NCBI GenBank assembly: GCA_020186115.1 | Contig: WSYJ01000157.1 | Span: 248,001-312,000 of the forward strand | DNA from: Histomonas meleagridis | Lineage: Eukaryota; Parabasalia; Tritrichomonadida; Dientamoebidae | DNA length: 64,000 nucleotides | Direction: 5' to 3' | Shown here: positions 7,301 through 17,457 of the stretch, piece after piece | Numbering within the stretch: position 1 is the first letter of the stretch | Layout of the letters: the number at the start of each line of letters is the position of its first letter | Made by a program: the position numbers and the translations under genes | Notes under the pieces: model-generated | Told to the model about the DNA's origin: nothing | Database searches by the model: none | What the model saw: the letters and a program-made list of their open reading frames with translations, nothing else

Positions 7301-9823
7301 ATGTTATCAATTGTTTCTCTAATCGGATCAATATTTCCATTATTTGCAAATTGCGATGAAACTCTCGTGGTAGCAAACAAATCCGTTGTTTACGAAAGCA
7401 CCTATTCGAGTTATAAAAATACCGTTCGATATCTTACCATTGCGGAAGGTGTTCGCACAATTAGCAGCTATTCATTCCAAAATTGGCCCGTTTTGCAGAC
7501 GGTTACAATTGGCGATTCACTCACGAACATCAATTCCTATTCATTTTATTCATGTCCAAAATTAGAAACAGTCAACTTTCTCCATGGCCAAAGCTTAAAC
7601 ACCATTGGAGGGCATGCGTTTTGTTTATGCACATCTCTTCAAGAGATTGACATTCCTGAAAGTGTTATATCACTTGGCACATATGTTTTTTCACAATGCG
7701 AAAACCTTGAACATGCTAAAGTCAGCCCAAACATACAGAGCATTCCAGCAAATCTTTTCTCATATTGCCGTTCTTTAAAGGAACTTATAATTGATTGCAA
7801 TGCATCGACAATCAATAATTATGCATTTAGTCATTGTTATTCGTTACTCGAAGTGACAATACCAAACACAGTTACGACCATTGGTTCATATGCCTTTAGT
7901 TCTTGCAGCAGATTAACCACAATAACATTTGGAAATGAGAGTTCGGTAACGACATTTGGATCACATTCATTTGATTCATGTGTTTTGTTATCCAAAATTA
8001 ACATTCCATCAAGTGTCGAAAGTATTGATACATATGCATTTTCATATTGTTCAAATTTAAGTTCGATAACGATTCCAGATTTAGTTAAAGTTGTTTCAAC
8101 TAATTCATTTAATTACTGTTTCAGGTTAACAAAAGTTATCATTGGTTTAAGTGTTAATGAAATCGATACATATGCATTTTATAAATGTAATAAATTAGAA
8201 ACTGTTATCTTTAAAGGAACAAATGTTACCAAAATAAATTCATATGCATTTGAATATTGTCAAAGTCTTTTAGAATTCGTAATACCAGATTCGGTAACTT
8301 CAATTGGTAATTATGTCTTTAGTTCATGTACTTCATTACGTAATGCTACAATTGGTGATGGAATTACACATTTCTATACAAGTATCTTTAATTATTGTGA
8401 TAACTTACAACATTTAACACTTGGCGTAGGTATACTTAAAATTGGTGAACGTTCATTCGATGGATTTGGATCATTAGTTACAGTAACGTTTAGGAAACCT
8501 GCAACAAGTTTTGAAAAATATGCTTTTGGGAGTTGTTATAACTTAACAACTATTTCACCACCATTAACATCATTAACACAACTTGGATCATATGCATTTT
8601 ATCAATGTTATAAATTAGATAATATAATTTTAGGCGATAATTTAACTACAATTAATTCCTATGCATTTTCATATTGTGAATCATTAAAGACAATTAAATT
8701 TGGTAATAATTTAACTACAATTGATCAATACGCATTTTCATATTGTCAAAGTCTTTTAGAATTCGTAATACCAGATTCGGTAACTTCAATTGGTAATTAT
8801 GTCTTTAGTTCATGTACTTCATTACGTAATGCTACAATTGGTGATAATATAACACATTTCTATACAAGTATCTTTAATTATTGTGATAACTTACAACATT
8901 TAACACTTGGCGTAGGTATAGTTAATATAGGCGAAAATTCATTTAAATCATTTTCTTCATTAATATCAATAACATTTCGAAGACTTCCAAAAAGTTTTGA
9001 TGCAAAAAGTTTCCAATATTGTCGAAACTTGAAATATATATCACCATTAATCGAATTAACATATCTTGGGCAATATGCATTTTCTGAATGTTCATCATTA
9101 GAGAATGTTACATTTGGTGATTCATTAACATCAATTAATTCATATGCATTTGAAAAGTGTACGTCATTAAAGACAATTATCTTCTCGGATTCAATTAAGA
9201 ACATTTATACTTGCGCCTTTTATAAATGTACTTCATTAGTAACTCTTAACTTAACTAAATATATCCAAAGATTAGATTATGAAGCTTTCGCAGATTGTAA
9301 GTCATTAAATTGTATATATTATGATGGTGATTATGAACCTATTTATGTTTCTTCTGATGCATTCGATGATATCAAAGCTACTCATATGTACGTAAATGAG
9401 AGTTATGAAGGTACTAAATTCGGTTCTCTATACGTAATTAAAGGTTTCCAAGAATGTAACGAGTCAACAAAGTTCCCGAGTATTTTGTCATCTGGCGCAA
9501 TCGCAGGTATTGTTATAGCTGTAGTCGTCTTTGTGGCATTCATCGTATGCGTAACTGTATGCATTATTAGGAGGAATAAAATCACCAAAAATCGCTCAAG
9601 CGATAATAGAAACGTGTTTCAACAGAACGCGAACCTCGAAGAAGATGATCCAAATTATGTGTACAGAGCACCGCCCCAGCAGTATAGCTACCAAAATTAT
9701 AACGTTCAACAGCCAAACGCTTATAATAACCCATACCAAGCGGATACATACCAAAGCGCACAACCAAACCCATACAGTGGATTGGATTCGCCATATAATA
9801 ACAATAACACGTTTTATCAGTAA
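7301..9823 (+). CDS. BspA-like leucine-rich-repeat surface protein
   Basis: This is an 840-residue type I membrane protein. Residues 1-18 are a signal peptide (MLSIVSLIGSIFPLFANC). From about 30 to 700 come some 25-30 LRR_5 (BspA-type, ~23-residue) repeats with the signature SYAFSYCxSLxxIxIPxSVTxIG. A transmembrane helix spans about 733-758 (AIAGIVIAVVVFVAFIVCVT), followed by a basic stop-transfer and an 82-residue cytosolic tail rich in Asn, Pro and Tyr, with NPY-containing motifs. Proteins of this type are expanded on trichomonad surfaces and are proposed to mediate binding to host cells, mucus or bacteria. The gene contains an internal duplication with a 486-bp offset (about 8254-8432 repeated at 8740-8918). 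Codons are GC-poorer in the middle than at the ends. Confidence 0.93.
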   Translation: MLSIVSLIGSIFPLFANCDETLVVANKSVVYESTYSSYKNTVRYLTIAEGVRTISSYSFQNWPVLQTVTIGDSLTNINSYSFYSCPKLETVNFLHGQSLNTIGGHAFCLCTSLQEIDIPESVISLGTYVFSQCENLEHAKVSPNIQSIPANLFSYCRSLKELIIDCNASTINNYAFSHCYSLLEVTIPNTVTTIGSYAFSSCSRLTTITFGNESSVTTFGSHSFDSCVLLSKINIPSSVESIDTYAFSYCSNLSSITIPDLVKVVSTNSFNYCFRLTKVIIGLSVNEIDTYAFYKCNKLETVIFKGTNVTKINSYAFEYCQSLLEFVIPDSVTSIGNYVFSSCTSLRNATIGDGITHFYTSIFNYCDNLQHLTLGVGILKIGERSFDGFGSLVTVTFRKPATSFEKYAFGSCYNLTTISPPLTSLTQLGSYAFYQCYKLDNIILGDNLTTINSYAFSYCESLKTIKFGNNLTTIDQYAFSYCQSLLEFVIPDSVTSIGNYVFSSCTSLRNATIGDNITHFYTSIFNYCDNLQHLTLGVGIVNIGENSFKSFSSLISITFRRLPKSFDAKSFQYCRNLKYISPLIELTYLGQYAFSECSSLENVTFGDSLTSINSYAFEKCTSLKTIIFSDSIKNIYTCAFYKCTSLVTLNLTKYIQRLDYEAFADCKSLNCIYYDGDYEPIYVSSDAFDDIKATHMYVNESYEGTKFGSLYVIKGFQECNESTKFPSILSSGAIAGIVIAVVVFVAFIVCVTVCIIRRNKITKNRSSDNRNVFQQNANLEEDDPNYVYRAPPQQYSYQNYNVQQPNAYNNPYQADTYQSAQPNPYSGLDSPYNNNNTFYQ

Positions 9824-9905
9824 AATTCTTAATAATTTGAACAAATTTATGAAACTGTTTAAAGATTTAATTTGTGCATCAATTTTGATGTTGTTGATAT
9901 CGTTT

Positions 9906-10380
9906 AATGTGAATTTGGATAAATGTGAAAATGTGTGAACTAAATGTTTGAAGATTGGCTTGTACAAGTTTTAGTGTAATAAATTAATGTGAATTTGAAT
10001 AAATGTGAAAATGTGTGAACTAAATGTTTGAAGATTGGCTTGTACAAGTTTTAGTGTAATAAATCAATGTGAATTTGAATAAATGTGAAAATGTGTGAAC
10101 TAAATGTTTGAAGATTGGCTTGTACAAGTTTTAGTGTAATAAATCAATGTGAATTTGAATAAATGTGAAAATGTGTGAACTAAATGTTTGAAGATTGGCT
10201 TGTACAAGTTTTAGTGTAATAAATCAATGTGAATTTGAATAAATGTGAAAATGTGTGAACTAAATGTTTGAAGATTGGCTTGTACAAGTTTTAGTGTAAT
10301 AAATTAATGTGAATTTGAATAAATGTGAAAATGTGTGAACTAAATGTTTGAAGATTGGCTTGTACATCAATTTTAGTGTA
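9906..10380. repeat. 80-bp tandem repeat, about six copies
   Basis: Copies begin at 9906, 9986, 10066, 10146, 10226 and 10306 with exactly 80 bp spacing, and the middle copies are nearly identical. Each contains AATGTGAATTTGAATAAATG, GTGTGAACTAAATG, GATTGGCTTGTACAAG and TAGTGTAATAAAT. The last copy diverges at TGTACATCAATTTTAG and runs into a TA dinucleotide tract (about 10377-10396). The array starts 83 bp after the BspA-like stop codon, so it may duplicate that gene's 3' end including a TAATAAA-like polyadenylation signal. A diverged single copy lies at 13019-13096. Confidence 0.95.
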
Positions 10381-12047
10381 TATATATATATATATTGTAT
10401 AAAATGAGAAGTAGGCTCTCAAAAAAACATATATAGACAAAATTACAGTGATTACAATTTTAATATAATTATTAATATTTTGTGTACCTTTAATGAAAAA
10501 TGATCTTTTCGAAATTCGAGCTCCCATAAAAGCTAATTTGATTTCATTTTTTTTATTAATTTTTTTTTTCTTTTTTCTCCATCCTCTGTGCTAAATTTTT
10601 TTCTTTTCGCTTCCTTCTTTTATTAAAATAAATTTTTCTTTTATCTATATTTTAATGTTAATTGATTTTTTATAAATTGGATATTTTGAATATTCTTTAA
10701 AAATCATTTCTCTTTAAATTTATATAAATAGAATCATTCGAATTATTATTGTTTAATAATTTCATTCTGATCAAATATGATCATATGTATATATATCCAA
10801 TGGATTTCCTGTTAATTGGTATCTAATTCCTTCCAATTTAATAACATAATAATAATATTAAACTTTAATTTTAAACAGTCTCTATATATATGTCTTAACA
10901 ATTCTTTTAATATTATTTTTATTATCTCTCAAAAAGATTAGACATATTATATTATTATTATAGTTACAATAATATGTTTTCTAAATTAAAAATATTATTT
11001 TATTAATTAATGCTATTTCGAAGTTAATGATAAAAAATTCATATGAATTACAGCATTATCTATTCTAATTAATAGCAAAAAAGTTAGTAAGATGGAGTCT
11101 CGCTCAAAAAGTGGCATTGCTTGAATTAACCGACAGTTTCCTTATGGTTTGCATGATTTAGTTGCATTAAAACAACCGAAAATGTATTTATACACAATAC
11201 ATTGAATGGGGTCAATGGTTATAAAGTTAAATTATAAATTTAAAGCAAATAAAAATAGCATTTTCTCATGCATTTTGATTTCCATTACCAATTAAAAAAA
11301 TGGTCCAATTAGTTGATGTAATAATTTGAGTTTCCTTACATTCATTTGAAAGAATTGTTCTAACTGCAGAAATATTCAATTTTTTATTCAAATACTTATG
11401 TTTTACTAGAAATTTAAGGTATGTTCATTTAATGGTCACCATAAAATATAAATTATATAAATAACTTATGAAGGGAAATTGCTATTATTTCTTCAATATT
11501 AATTTAGTTGAAATTATTTACGAATTGTATTTTAAAAAATATATGTTAATTTTTTTTCTGAAAATGATATCGGAATTCTTCGTGTTTTATTTATAAATAT
11601 TTATAATAGCGAAAATTTATATCATAAATTAGTGAAATTTTAATTATAATTTTAATTTTCTACTGGATAAAAATTGAATTCATTTAGTATATTTTTGATA
11701 AAATTCTTCAAAAATAATATATATAATGATATTTATATAATATATATAATATCCTTAATTATTATTTGAGGTATCATTAAAAATGAGAATTGCGTTTGAA
11801 ATTTATCAATATTTTTAATATAAAAATGAATGCATCTAGATGAATCACTGATGAAATTTTTTTAAAATAATATAATTTTCGGCGATAAATCACTTGATTT
11901 TGACAAATTACAATCAGCGTACACAACGCATTCAACACGATTAGCCGAACAATTTTTGTTCATTCAATTTTGAATATATTCAAAAAATTGAAAGATAAGC
12001 CATTGAAAATCAACCGCTCACAGAAACAATCACTTCATTTTTTAATA
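10381..12047. other. Long AT-rich intergenic stretch
   Basis: 1.67 kb with no supported gene: a TA tract, poly-T runs (10540-10570) and many short A/T repeats. A TCAAAAAGTGGCATTG motif at 11103-11118 closely matches the motif upstream of the gene at 1263, but no gene follows within 900 bp. It may be a relic of a lost gene. Inr-like TCACTTCATT (12030-12039) lies just before the start at 12048. Confidence 0.35.
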
Positions 12048-12692
12048 ATGAAAGTTGCTGTTATTGGTGCTACAGGCTTCATTGGTGCTAAGATATTCGA
12101 AGAGGCTGTTTCAAGAGGCTATGATACAATTGCTATTAGCAGGAATCCACCAAAAGAATTATTAAACGGAAAATGCACACATGTATCAGTCGATATTTTT
12201 AATTTACAAGAACTTGAAAATGCATTAAAAGGAGCAGAAATTGTTATCCATGCTTATTGTCCACCAAAAGATTCGACATTTGAAAAAATGGAAGAACTTC
12301 AAGTTAATGCAACAAAGAATATAATCGAAGCAGCTAAAAAAGTCGGTGCACGTCGTCTTCTTGCTGTTGGTGGTGCAGGTACACTCATAACTAATGGTGC
12401 TCGAAATATGGATTCACCGGGATTCCCGCCAGCTTACATGCCATTAGCTAACGCTACTGCTAAACTTCTTACACTTGTTTTGGAGCAAAAGGATATTCCA
12501 GGAACAGTGTTATGCCCATCAATGGAAATTTATCCGGGGAAAAAACAAGGTAAGTTTAGGTTAAGTGGTGATGAAACAATATTCAACGAAAAAGGTGAAA
12601 GCAAAATATCAAATTCTGATTATGCTGTTGCAATGATTGATGAAATAGCCAATGGTAATTACATTGGAAAACGTTTCACAGTTGGTTACTAA
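12048..12692 (+). CDS. NAD(P)-binding epimerase/reductase-like protein (atypical SDR)
   Basis: A 214-residue Rossmann protein. The N-terminus MKVAVIGATGFIGAKI gives the dinucleotide-binding GxxGxxG at residues 7-13. AISRNPP follows beta-2, VDIFNLQELENALKGAEIVI follows, and GARRLLAVGGAG occupies the position of the active-site strand. The size and motifs match the short bacterial NAD(P)H-binding family (YwnB/COG2910-like), which lacks the classical YxxxK of long SDRs; substrates are mostly unknown. The start is the ATG at 12048, although the frame is open upstream from 11970 without an ATG. Because close relatives are mainly bacterial, horizontal acquisition is plausible but untested here. Confidence 0.8.
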   Translation: MKVAVIGATGFIGAKIFEEAVSRGYDTIAISRNPPKELLNGKCTHVSVDIFNLQELENALKGAEIVIHAYCPPKDSTFEKMEELQVNATKNIIEAAKKVGARRLLAVGGAGTLITNGARNMDSPGFPPAYMPLANATAKLLTLVLEQKDIPGTVLCPSMEIYPGKKQGKFRLSGDETIFNEKGESKISNSDYAVAMIDEIANGNYIGKRFTVGY

Positions 12693-12746
12693 ACAACTAA
12701 CTCATTATTATAATTTTTTGTATTCTTAACTAATATATATAATAAT

Positions 12747-12794
12747 ATAACAATAATAATATAACAATAATAATATAACAATAATAATATAAAT
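12747..12794. repeat. 14-bp microsatellite
   Basis: Three consecutive copies of ATAACAATAATAAT followed by a partial copy, embedded in a longer AT simple tract. Confidence 0.9.
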
Positions 12795-13018
12795 AGAACA
12801 ATATTGATATATATATAATGAAACAGTAATGATATAAATAATATATATAACAATATAAATTTCTTTTATAAAAAACGTAAAAAACACAAACTAATAATTT
12901 ATTATTAAAAGCATATTTAAACAACGAACATTTTGCCTTGGAAAATTCTAACTTCTTGGATAAATGAAGGAAATCATGTTCCAATGTATCAATTAATATG
13001 ATCTTCTTGTAATCACAT

Positions 13019-13096
13019 AATGCGAATTTGATAAACGTGAAAATGTGTGAATTAAATGTATGAATATTGGCCTGAGCATCATTTTCGGTGTAAAGG
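13019..13096. repeat. Diverged single copy of the 80-bp repeat
   Basis: AATGCGAATTTGATAAACG, GAAAATGTGTGAATTAAATG and a TATTGG...CATCATTTTCGGTGTAA tail align along the full length with the 80-bp unit at 9906-10380, especially its last, TACATCA-type copy. It is clearly older than the tandem copies, so the unit is a dispersed element and not only a local expansion. Confidence 0.8.
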
Positions 13097-13420
13097 CGTA
13101 AAGTGCATTTGAATTTGGTGAATGCACAAAATTGATGAAATACTATAGTAGCAAATCCAATCAAAGACGAATTAGAAGTGACATAAAGACTTTTGTATGT
13201 TGTTTATGTAATAGTGTGATATAGATCAACAAAACCTGTTCAGAACAACGCGTACTGTACATCATCACAGCATTCTATCGTGATCATATTATGAATTTGA
13301 AATTTATCGTAAACGATTCAAATTGCTCCGTTTGAGGCATTTGAGAACAGTTTCAAGTGTCAGTACGTTAAAGCTCTGATCGTTACTAAATTGTCAATGT
13401 TAGTTTGAGTTTTTCCAGTA

Positions 13421-14887
13421 ATGGAAAAATCCCTAATATATTTAGGGGTGAGAAAACCTGTTCCATTTTCATTCGGATCACTATATGAGATTGATGTTTA
13501 TCGGGAGCCACAAGTAAAACCACCTGCTTTTTCACAAAAATATTCTGAATATTTAAACTCAAGCTCAATTAATGCCCTAAAACCGAAGCACGTAGGTGTA
13601 GCATATGATAATGAAGTTTTTTATCAGCATATCCAAACAAGAAATAGATTAATTTTTAATCAAAATATTTTATTTGAAGCTTTTGATTCTTCAATTAAAA
13701 TTATTGAAAACCCATCTGAAGAAGGAAGCTGGGTGCAAACAGTTCCAACAATTTCAACTCGTTCTAAGTGTCGAGCATTAGCTATCAGTCCAGATTCTTC
13801 TTTTGGTGTTGCACTTACATTAGCAAATCCTGTTATTTTTTCAACTGTTCGTTCACCTAACCTTAGATTTTCGAATGTTCAATTTTTTTCTTTAAATAAT
13901 ATAAATCCAACAGATGTAGCAATTAATCCATTTATTCCCAATGAATTTGTTATTTCCAGTGATGATAATAGTATTTATCTTTATGATCAAACAAATGAGA
14001 TTGCATGTTTTTCTCATGAAATCAATGAAAAAAATATTTTTAATTCAACAATTTTTCTTGGTCACCCACGAGTTGCATCATTATCTCTCCACAAGTCTGT
14101 TTGCATCATTGATTTTCGTACCCCACAACTAAATATAGCTGAAGCGCCATTTGAAAAAGTCACATCAATGGCGACCGTTAGCCCAATTGAATTTGTAACC
14201 GCCAGCGCTGACGGTTTGAATATCGTCGACATCCGCCTTCCAACTAAAGCGTGCGGTCGTTTTAGATATAATTTCGCTTCACCTCCTGTTCATCTTTCCC
14301 ATTCTGTTATTAATAATTTTATTTGTATCTCAGCTTTAATAAGGGATACATCAGATGTAATATATTTCCCTTTCAATCAAACAGAGTATGCAGCCCCATT
14401 TACACCTTTTGACATCAAATTTAAGGACTTCTATTCCCTTGAATCTGAGTTTCTCACTGGTTTTACACAAATTAATGATCATGCATATCTTCAATTTGAA
14501 GGTGGAGCAATACTTCATTCACAACTAAGCAATGAACACCGTTCGTCAATCCATTTTCTTTCCTCAATAATGAGATCTCAAGATCATTTTCAACGAGATA
14601 TTTTTGATTTTGAGCCACAATTCGAAAAAATCCGCTCTCGGAATCGTCCTGATGACGGAGATGTTCAGTGGAACGCAATTATGCCTGGCGCTACTGCAGA
14701 ACCTCCCGCGTCACTTTTGTATAAACCGGAAATTAACGAAAATGACGAAACTGATGCAGTTGGATATCTGATAGAGGACGAGGAAGCTCTTGATTTGCTG
14801 CAGGAAAGTGTGCCTGAGGCATTGGGACTGTTTTGGAAGAGTCATATAATGGCTGTTAAAGAGTTTATGGAAAATAAAGTACAATAA
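13421..14887 (+). CDS. Beta-propeller (WD40-like) protein of unknown role
   Basis: A 488-residue protein with repeated beta-strand blocks that resemble degenerate WD40 blades: KCRALAISPDSSFGVALT, PNEFVISSDDNSIYLYDQ, ASLSLHKSVCIIDFRTP and PIEFVTASADGLNIVDIRLP, over about residues 100-290. The C-terminal 130 residues are acidic and helical (NENDETDAVGYLIEDEEALD). There is no signal peptide. The S/ADxxxxIxDxR pattern is that of WD repeats. The overall layout, a propeller plus an acidic tail, faintly recalls RNA polymerase I factor TAF1C, but I cannot support that identification. The start is the first ATG of the frame. Confidence 0.6.
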   Translation: MEKSLIYLGVRKPVPFSFGSLYEIDVYREPQVKPPAFSQKYSEYLNSSSINALKPKHVGVAYDNEVFYQHIQTRNRLIFNQNILFEAFDSSIKIIENPSEEGSWVQTVPTISTRSKCRALAISPDSSFGVALTLANPVIFSTVRSPNLRFSNVQFFSLNNINPTDVAINPFIPNEFVISSDDNSIYLYDQTNEIACFSHEINEKNIFNSTIFLGHPRVASLSLHKSVCIIDFRTPQLNIAEAPFEKVTSMATVSPIEFVTASADGLNIVDIRLPTKACGRFRYNFASPPVHLSHSVINNFICISALIRDTSDVIYFPFNQTEYAAPFTPFDIKFKDFYSLESEFLTGFTQINDHAYLQFEGGAILHSQLSNEHRSSIHFLSSIMRSQDHFQRDIFDFEPQFEKIRSRNRPDDGDVQWNAIMPGATAEPPASLLYKPEINENDETDAVGYLIEDEEALDLLQESVPEALGLFWKSHIMAVKEFMENKVQ

Positions 14888-15339
14888 ATTTTTCTGTATG
14901 TAAATTATATGCATAAGATATTGTAATTTTTTGCTGACAATGTTGCTAAAGTTAAAAATTATTCGAAATTAATATATTTCTCATATCAATTCATATGACA
15001 TAAATATATTTGATTGAAGTTCATTTTTATTTTTCACAAAAATCATTTAAGTTATTCAGATGAAATTCGTCACTTTTGACCCAGAGAAATATGCATTTAT
15101 TACCTAGGAATAATAATAATAAATTCCTAGAAATTATGTTATTCAGATTCCGTATGTCATTTCAATAATTAATGTATGAAATATGAATATAATTCTAAAT
15201 AAAATTTGATCATGTCCAACATCATGCATCATTTCATTGTAATAAAATGAAAAATAAATTAATTTATCATGACATTAGCACCTGAAAACAATTTGAAGAA
15301 ATAATGAAAATACTTATTAATAATGCATACATGATTTAA
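14888..15339. other. Intergenic, nothing recognised
   Basis: 452 bp of AT-rich DNA between two converging genes, likely their 3' UTRs. No RNA or coding signal seen. Confidence 0.4.
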
Positions 15340-16185
15340 TTAAAACTGTGGTGAGCGTGGCGTCGAATAGAACACAGCGCAGTCAGTTCTTACCGAGCCA
15401 AAAAGTTTCTTCAAAAACATTTCTGGCTCTTGCTCAGGTTTTGGAGGGGGAGGTGGCGGAGGAGGCGGTGGTGGTGGTGTTGGAGGTGGCACTGGCGATG
15501 GCTGTACTTGTCTTTCAACGACTGCAGGCGATTTCTGTTTTCGAGTTGATCTCTGATGATCAGCAACAATATTTGGCGAATATTGTTGCATTTGAGGTTG
15601 GATGTACGGTGACTGCGCTGGCGATACGCGGGATGAGTTTCCTGGTGAGGCATATGGGGAAAGTGGTGCTTGATTATTATTTCGAATTAATTTCTGCTTC
15701 AATGGCCTAAAAAATGTGTCATAACAATAAGCAGCTTTCAAAACAAAGTCAACTGGATAAAATGGATATAAACTCGTATATTTAGGAAATGCTCCATTTA
15801 AAACTAATAAGTTTTGAAAACCTCTTTTTTCATCATCTGTAAGTTCTGTAACTTCTTTGCTAGCACGCATTTCTGGTAGAGACATTGAAATTTCGTTCAT
15901 GATATTTTGGAAACCTATGTAAGAATTTGTGGACTTTATCAATAGCTGAATAAATTCATTTTCTCTATTAGGACCTTGACTGGTTCTGGTTACGCAAAAC
16001 GATGATATTTCTTTTACTATTCTTATAATGTTATTTTTAATTTCATCAGCCTGCATCATATTTTGAGGATTTTTGCGGTAACAGTCTTTAATGTGGTTAA
16101 ACAGCATTTTGCATGCATTAGTTTGTGCACTTTGACATTGTTTGCAAACAACGAACGGTTTTGGTTGTGGTTGCTGTTGTTCCAT
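15340..16185 (-). CDS. Hypothetical protein with proline-rich tail
   Basis: The start is the ATG at 16185; the frame continues upstream to 16233 but only with a TTG. The protein has 281 residues. Residues 1-165 are helical with a CKQCQSAQTNAC cysteine cluster near the N-terminus (about 15-26). This is followed by a basic/serine linker (RRN...SPYASPGNSSRVSPAQSP), a run of about 12 prolines, and a short tail MFLKKLFGSVRTD. Polyproline of this kind binds profilin, SH3 or EVH1 domains, which suggests an actin or signalling scaffold, but no named domain is recognised. An M3-like site lies 24 bp upstream. Confidence 0.6.
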   Translation of the reverse strand: MEQQQPQPKPFVVCKQCQSAQTNACKMLFNHIKDCYRKNPQNMMQADEIKNNIIRIVKEISSFCVTRTSQGPNRENEFIQLLIKSTNSYIGFQNIMNEISMSLPEMRASKEVTELTDDEKRGFQNLLVLNGAFPKYTSLYPFYPVDFVLKAAYCYDTFFRPLKQKLIRNNNQAPLSPYASPGNSSRVSPAQSPYIQPQMQQYSPNIVADHQRSTRKQKSPAVVERQVQPSPVPPPTPPPPPPPPPPPPKPEQEPEMFLKKLFGSVRTDCAVFYSTPRSPQF

Positions 16186-16208
16186 TGGAACTTCTGAGTA
16201 AATATTTT

Positions 16209-16216
16209 TAACGGTC
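16209..16216 (-). promoter_or_regulatory. M3-like core promoter motif
   Basis: On the minus strand this reads GACCGTTA, a full match to the M3 consensus. It lies 24-31 bp upstream of the ATG at 16185 and in the same orientation as the gene. Confidence 0.45.
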
Positions 16217-16603
16217 AAATGTAAAACACTCAATACATTTTTTGATCGTTCTTCATTGAAATCAAAGGAGGATCATGCCTCGTTAATTTTAAACGCAGAA
16301 TTCTGCTGTAAACATAATATGAATAGTTTATAACATTGAGTGTATACACTCAATGAATAAATGCGAAATTTCTTGCATGTATTCTGATGCGATGTAGATT
16401 GTAACACTTTTGTCCAGAAAGGGCGACAAAGCTGTTTAAAAAGCCGCTAAATTTTGTTTTTTGAATATCAACTCAAATAAAAAATATATCATCATTTAAA
16501 TTACGCATTCATGTAAGATATTGTCTTAAATTATATAAATTGAAACATTGTCTCATTTTAAGATGTTATTTGAGTAGGATTGCAATCTTTTTCATTTAAT
16601 AAT

Positions 16604-16909
16604 TTATTTTTTACGATATTCAATATCAAATGCTTTACGGTTTACAGCATTCAAAAAGTCAAAAAAAATCAGAAAATTATTGATTTCATAAGTGGTCCAA
16701 GAAAATTTAAAACGAAAATATCTCGAAAACGATCCATAGGTGTATAGTAAAAATTTAGTGACATTGCTTCTATTATGTGTAGAGTATAAATAATTCAAAA
16801 AATCGAATTTAAAATTTTGATCATTCCATGCTGGCAGATGCGCATCTGTAATCTCAAAATGTTCATTTTCAATTATCTGTAAGAACAACATCACCATGTA
16901 GCTATTCAT
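16604..16909 (-). CDS. Short open frame, doubtful gene
   Basis: The frame encodes 101 residues from the ATG at 16909, with mixed composition (DAHLPAWNDQNFKFDFLNYL) that is less biased than random AT-rich frames. There is no recognised family. It lies beside the decayed transposon, so it could be a relic of a larger gene. Kept at low confidence. Confidence 0.2.
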   Translation of the reverse strand: MNSYMVMLFLQIIENEHFEITDAHLPAWNDQNFKFDFLNYLYSTHNRSNVTKFLLYTYGSFSRYFRFKFSWTTYEINNFLIFFDFLNAVNRKAFDIEYRKK

Positions 16910-16921
16910 TCTATATATCAA

Positions 16922-17457
16922 GCGTCAACATGATTCTTTCTCTCCTTTCATGATAAATCAATAGATCAACTTGATTTACTTATTAAGAAAGATGTACCAC
17001 TACAAATCGCTTAGCCACACCTATTAACGTAAACTATAAATATAAGTCTAAACTATATATCAATGTTGAAATGTTTTCAACGTCCAATATCAAGAAAACT
17101 AATAACAAAATCATTTCATAATGCTTTCTAATATGTAAAAAGAATAAAACTTCTATATTTTTTATAATTAATTGCATGCAATTGGATATCTTTTAGCATA
17201 AGTGTGAGGTTTCCTGTTTATATATTATAGGAAGGTCAATTCACGGTAATAAAAATTAACAATCAAACACTGTGCTTTTTATGCAATCAAATTACATAGA
17301 ATGATACACCATCACTCTTTGATCTTTTATATGTTATAAGCGTAGTGGCAAGTGAAGGAGATAGGTGCAAAAGCTTTTCTTTTCACTGCTTCTTAACGTA
17401 TTAACGATAAGTTTTTCAATTCATAATGATCATGTTGAATCAATTTTGACAAATTTA
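16922..17457. other. Non-coding stretch left of the decayed transposon
   Basis: No gene. It contains a perfect 14-bp palindrome AATTGCATGCAATT at 17170-17183. The left end of the P-like element probably lies here, but I could not identify terminal inverted repeats. Confidence 0.35.

Larger units (their letters stand above)
12693..13420. other. Intergenic with simple and dispersed repeats
   Basis: 728 bp holding a 14-bp microsatellite and a diverged copy of the 80-bp repeat (separate entries). A minus-strand open frame at 12730-13164 is made of these repeats and low-complexity I/Y/L codons, and I do not regard it as a gene. Confidence 0.5.

Noticed and set aside
9596-9967. Minus-strand open frame overlapping the BspA-like C-terminus
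   Set aside because: It is antisense to a convincing coding tail and extends into the tandem repeat; a frame shadow.
9906-10380. Possible CRISPR-like array
   Set aside because: The 80-bp units are contiguous repeats without unique spacers, in a eukaryotic genome.
12730-13164. 144-residue minus-strand open frame
   Set aside because: It is built from the 14-bp microsatellite and the diverged 80-bp repeat, with extreme I/Y/L bias; no family resemblance.
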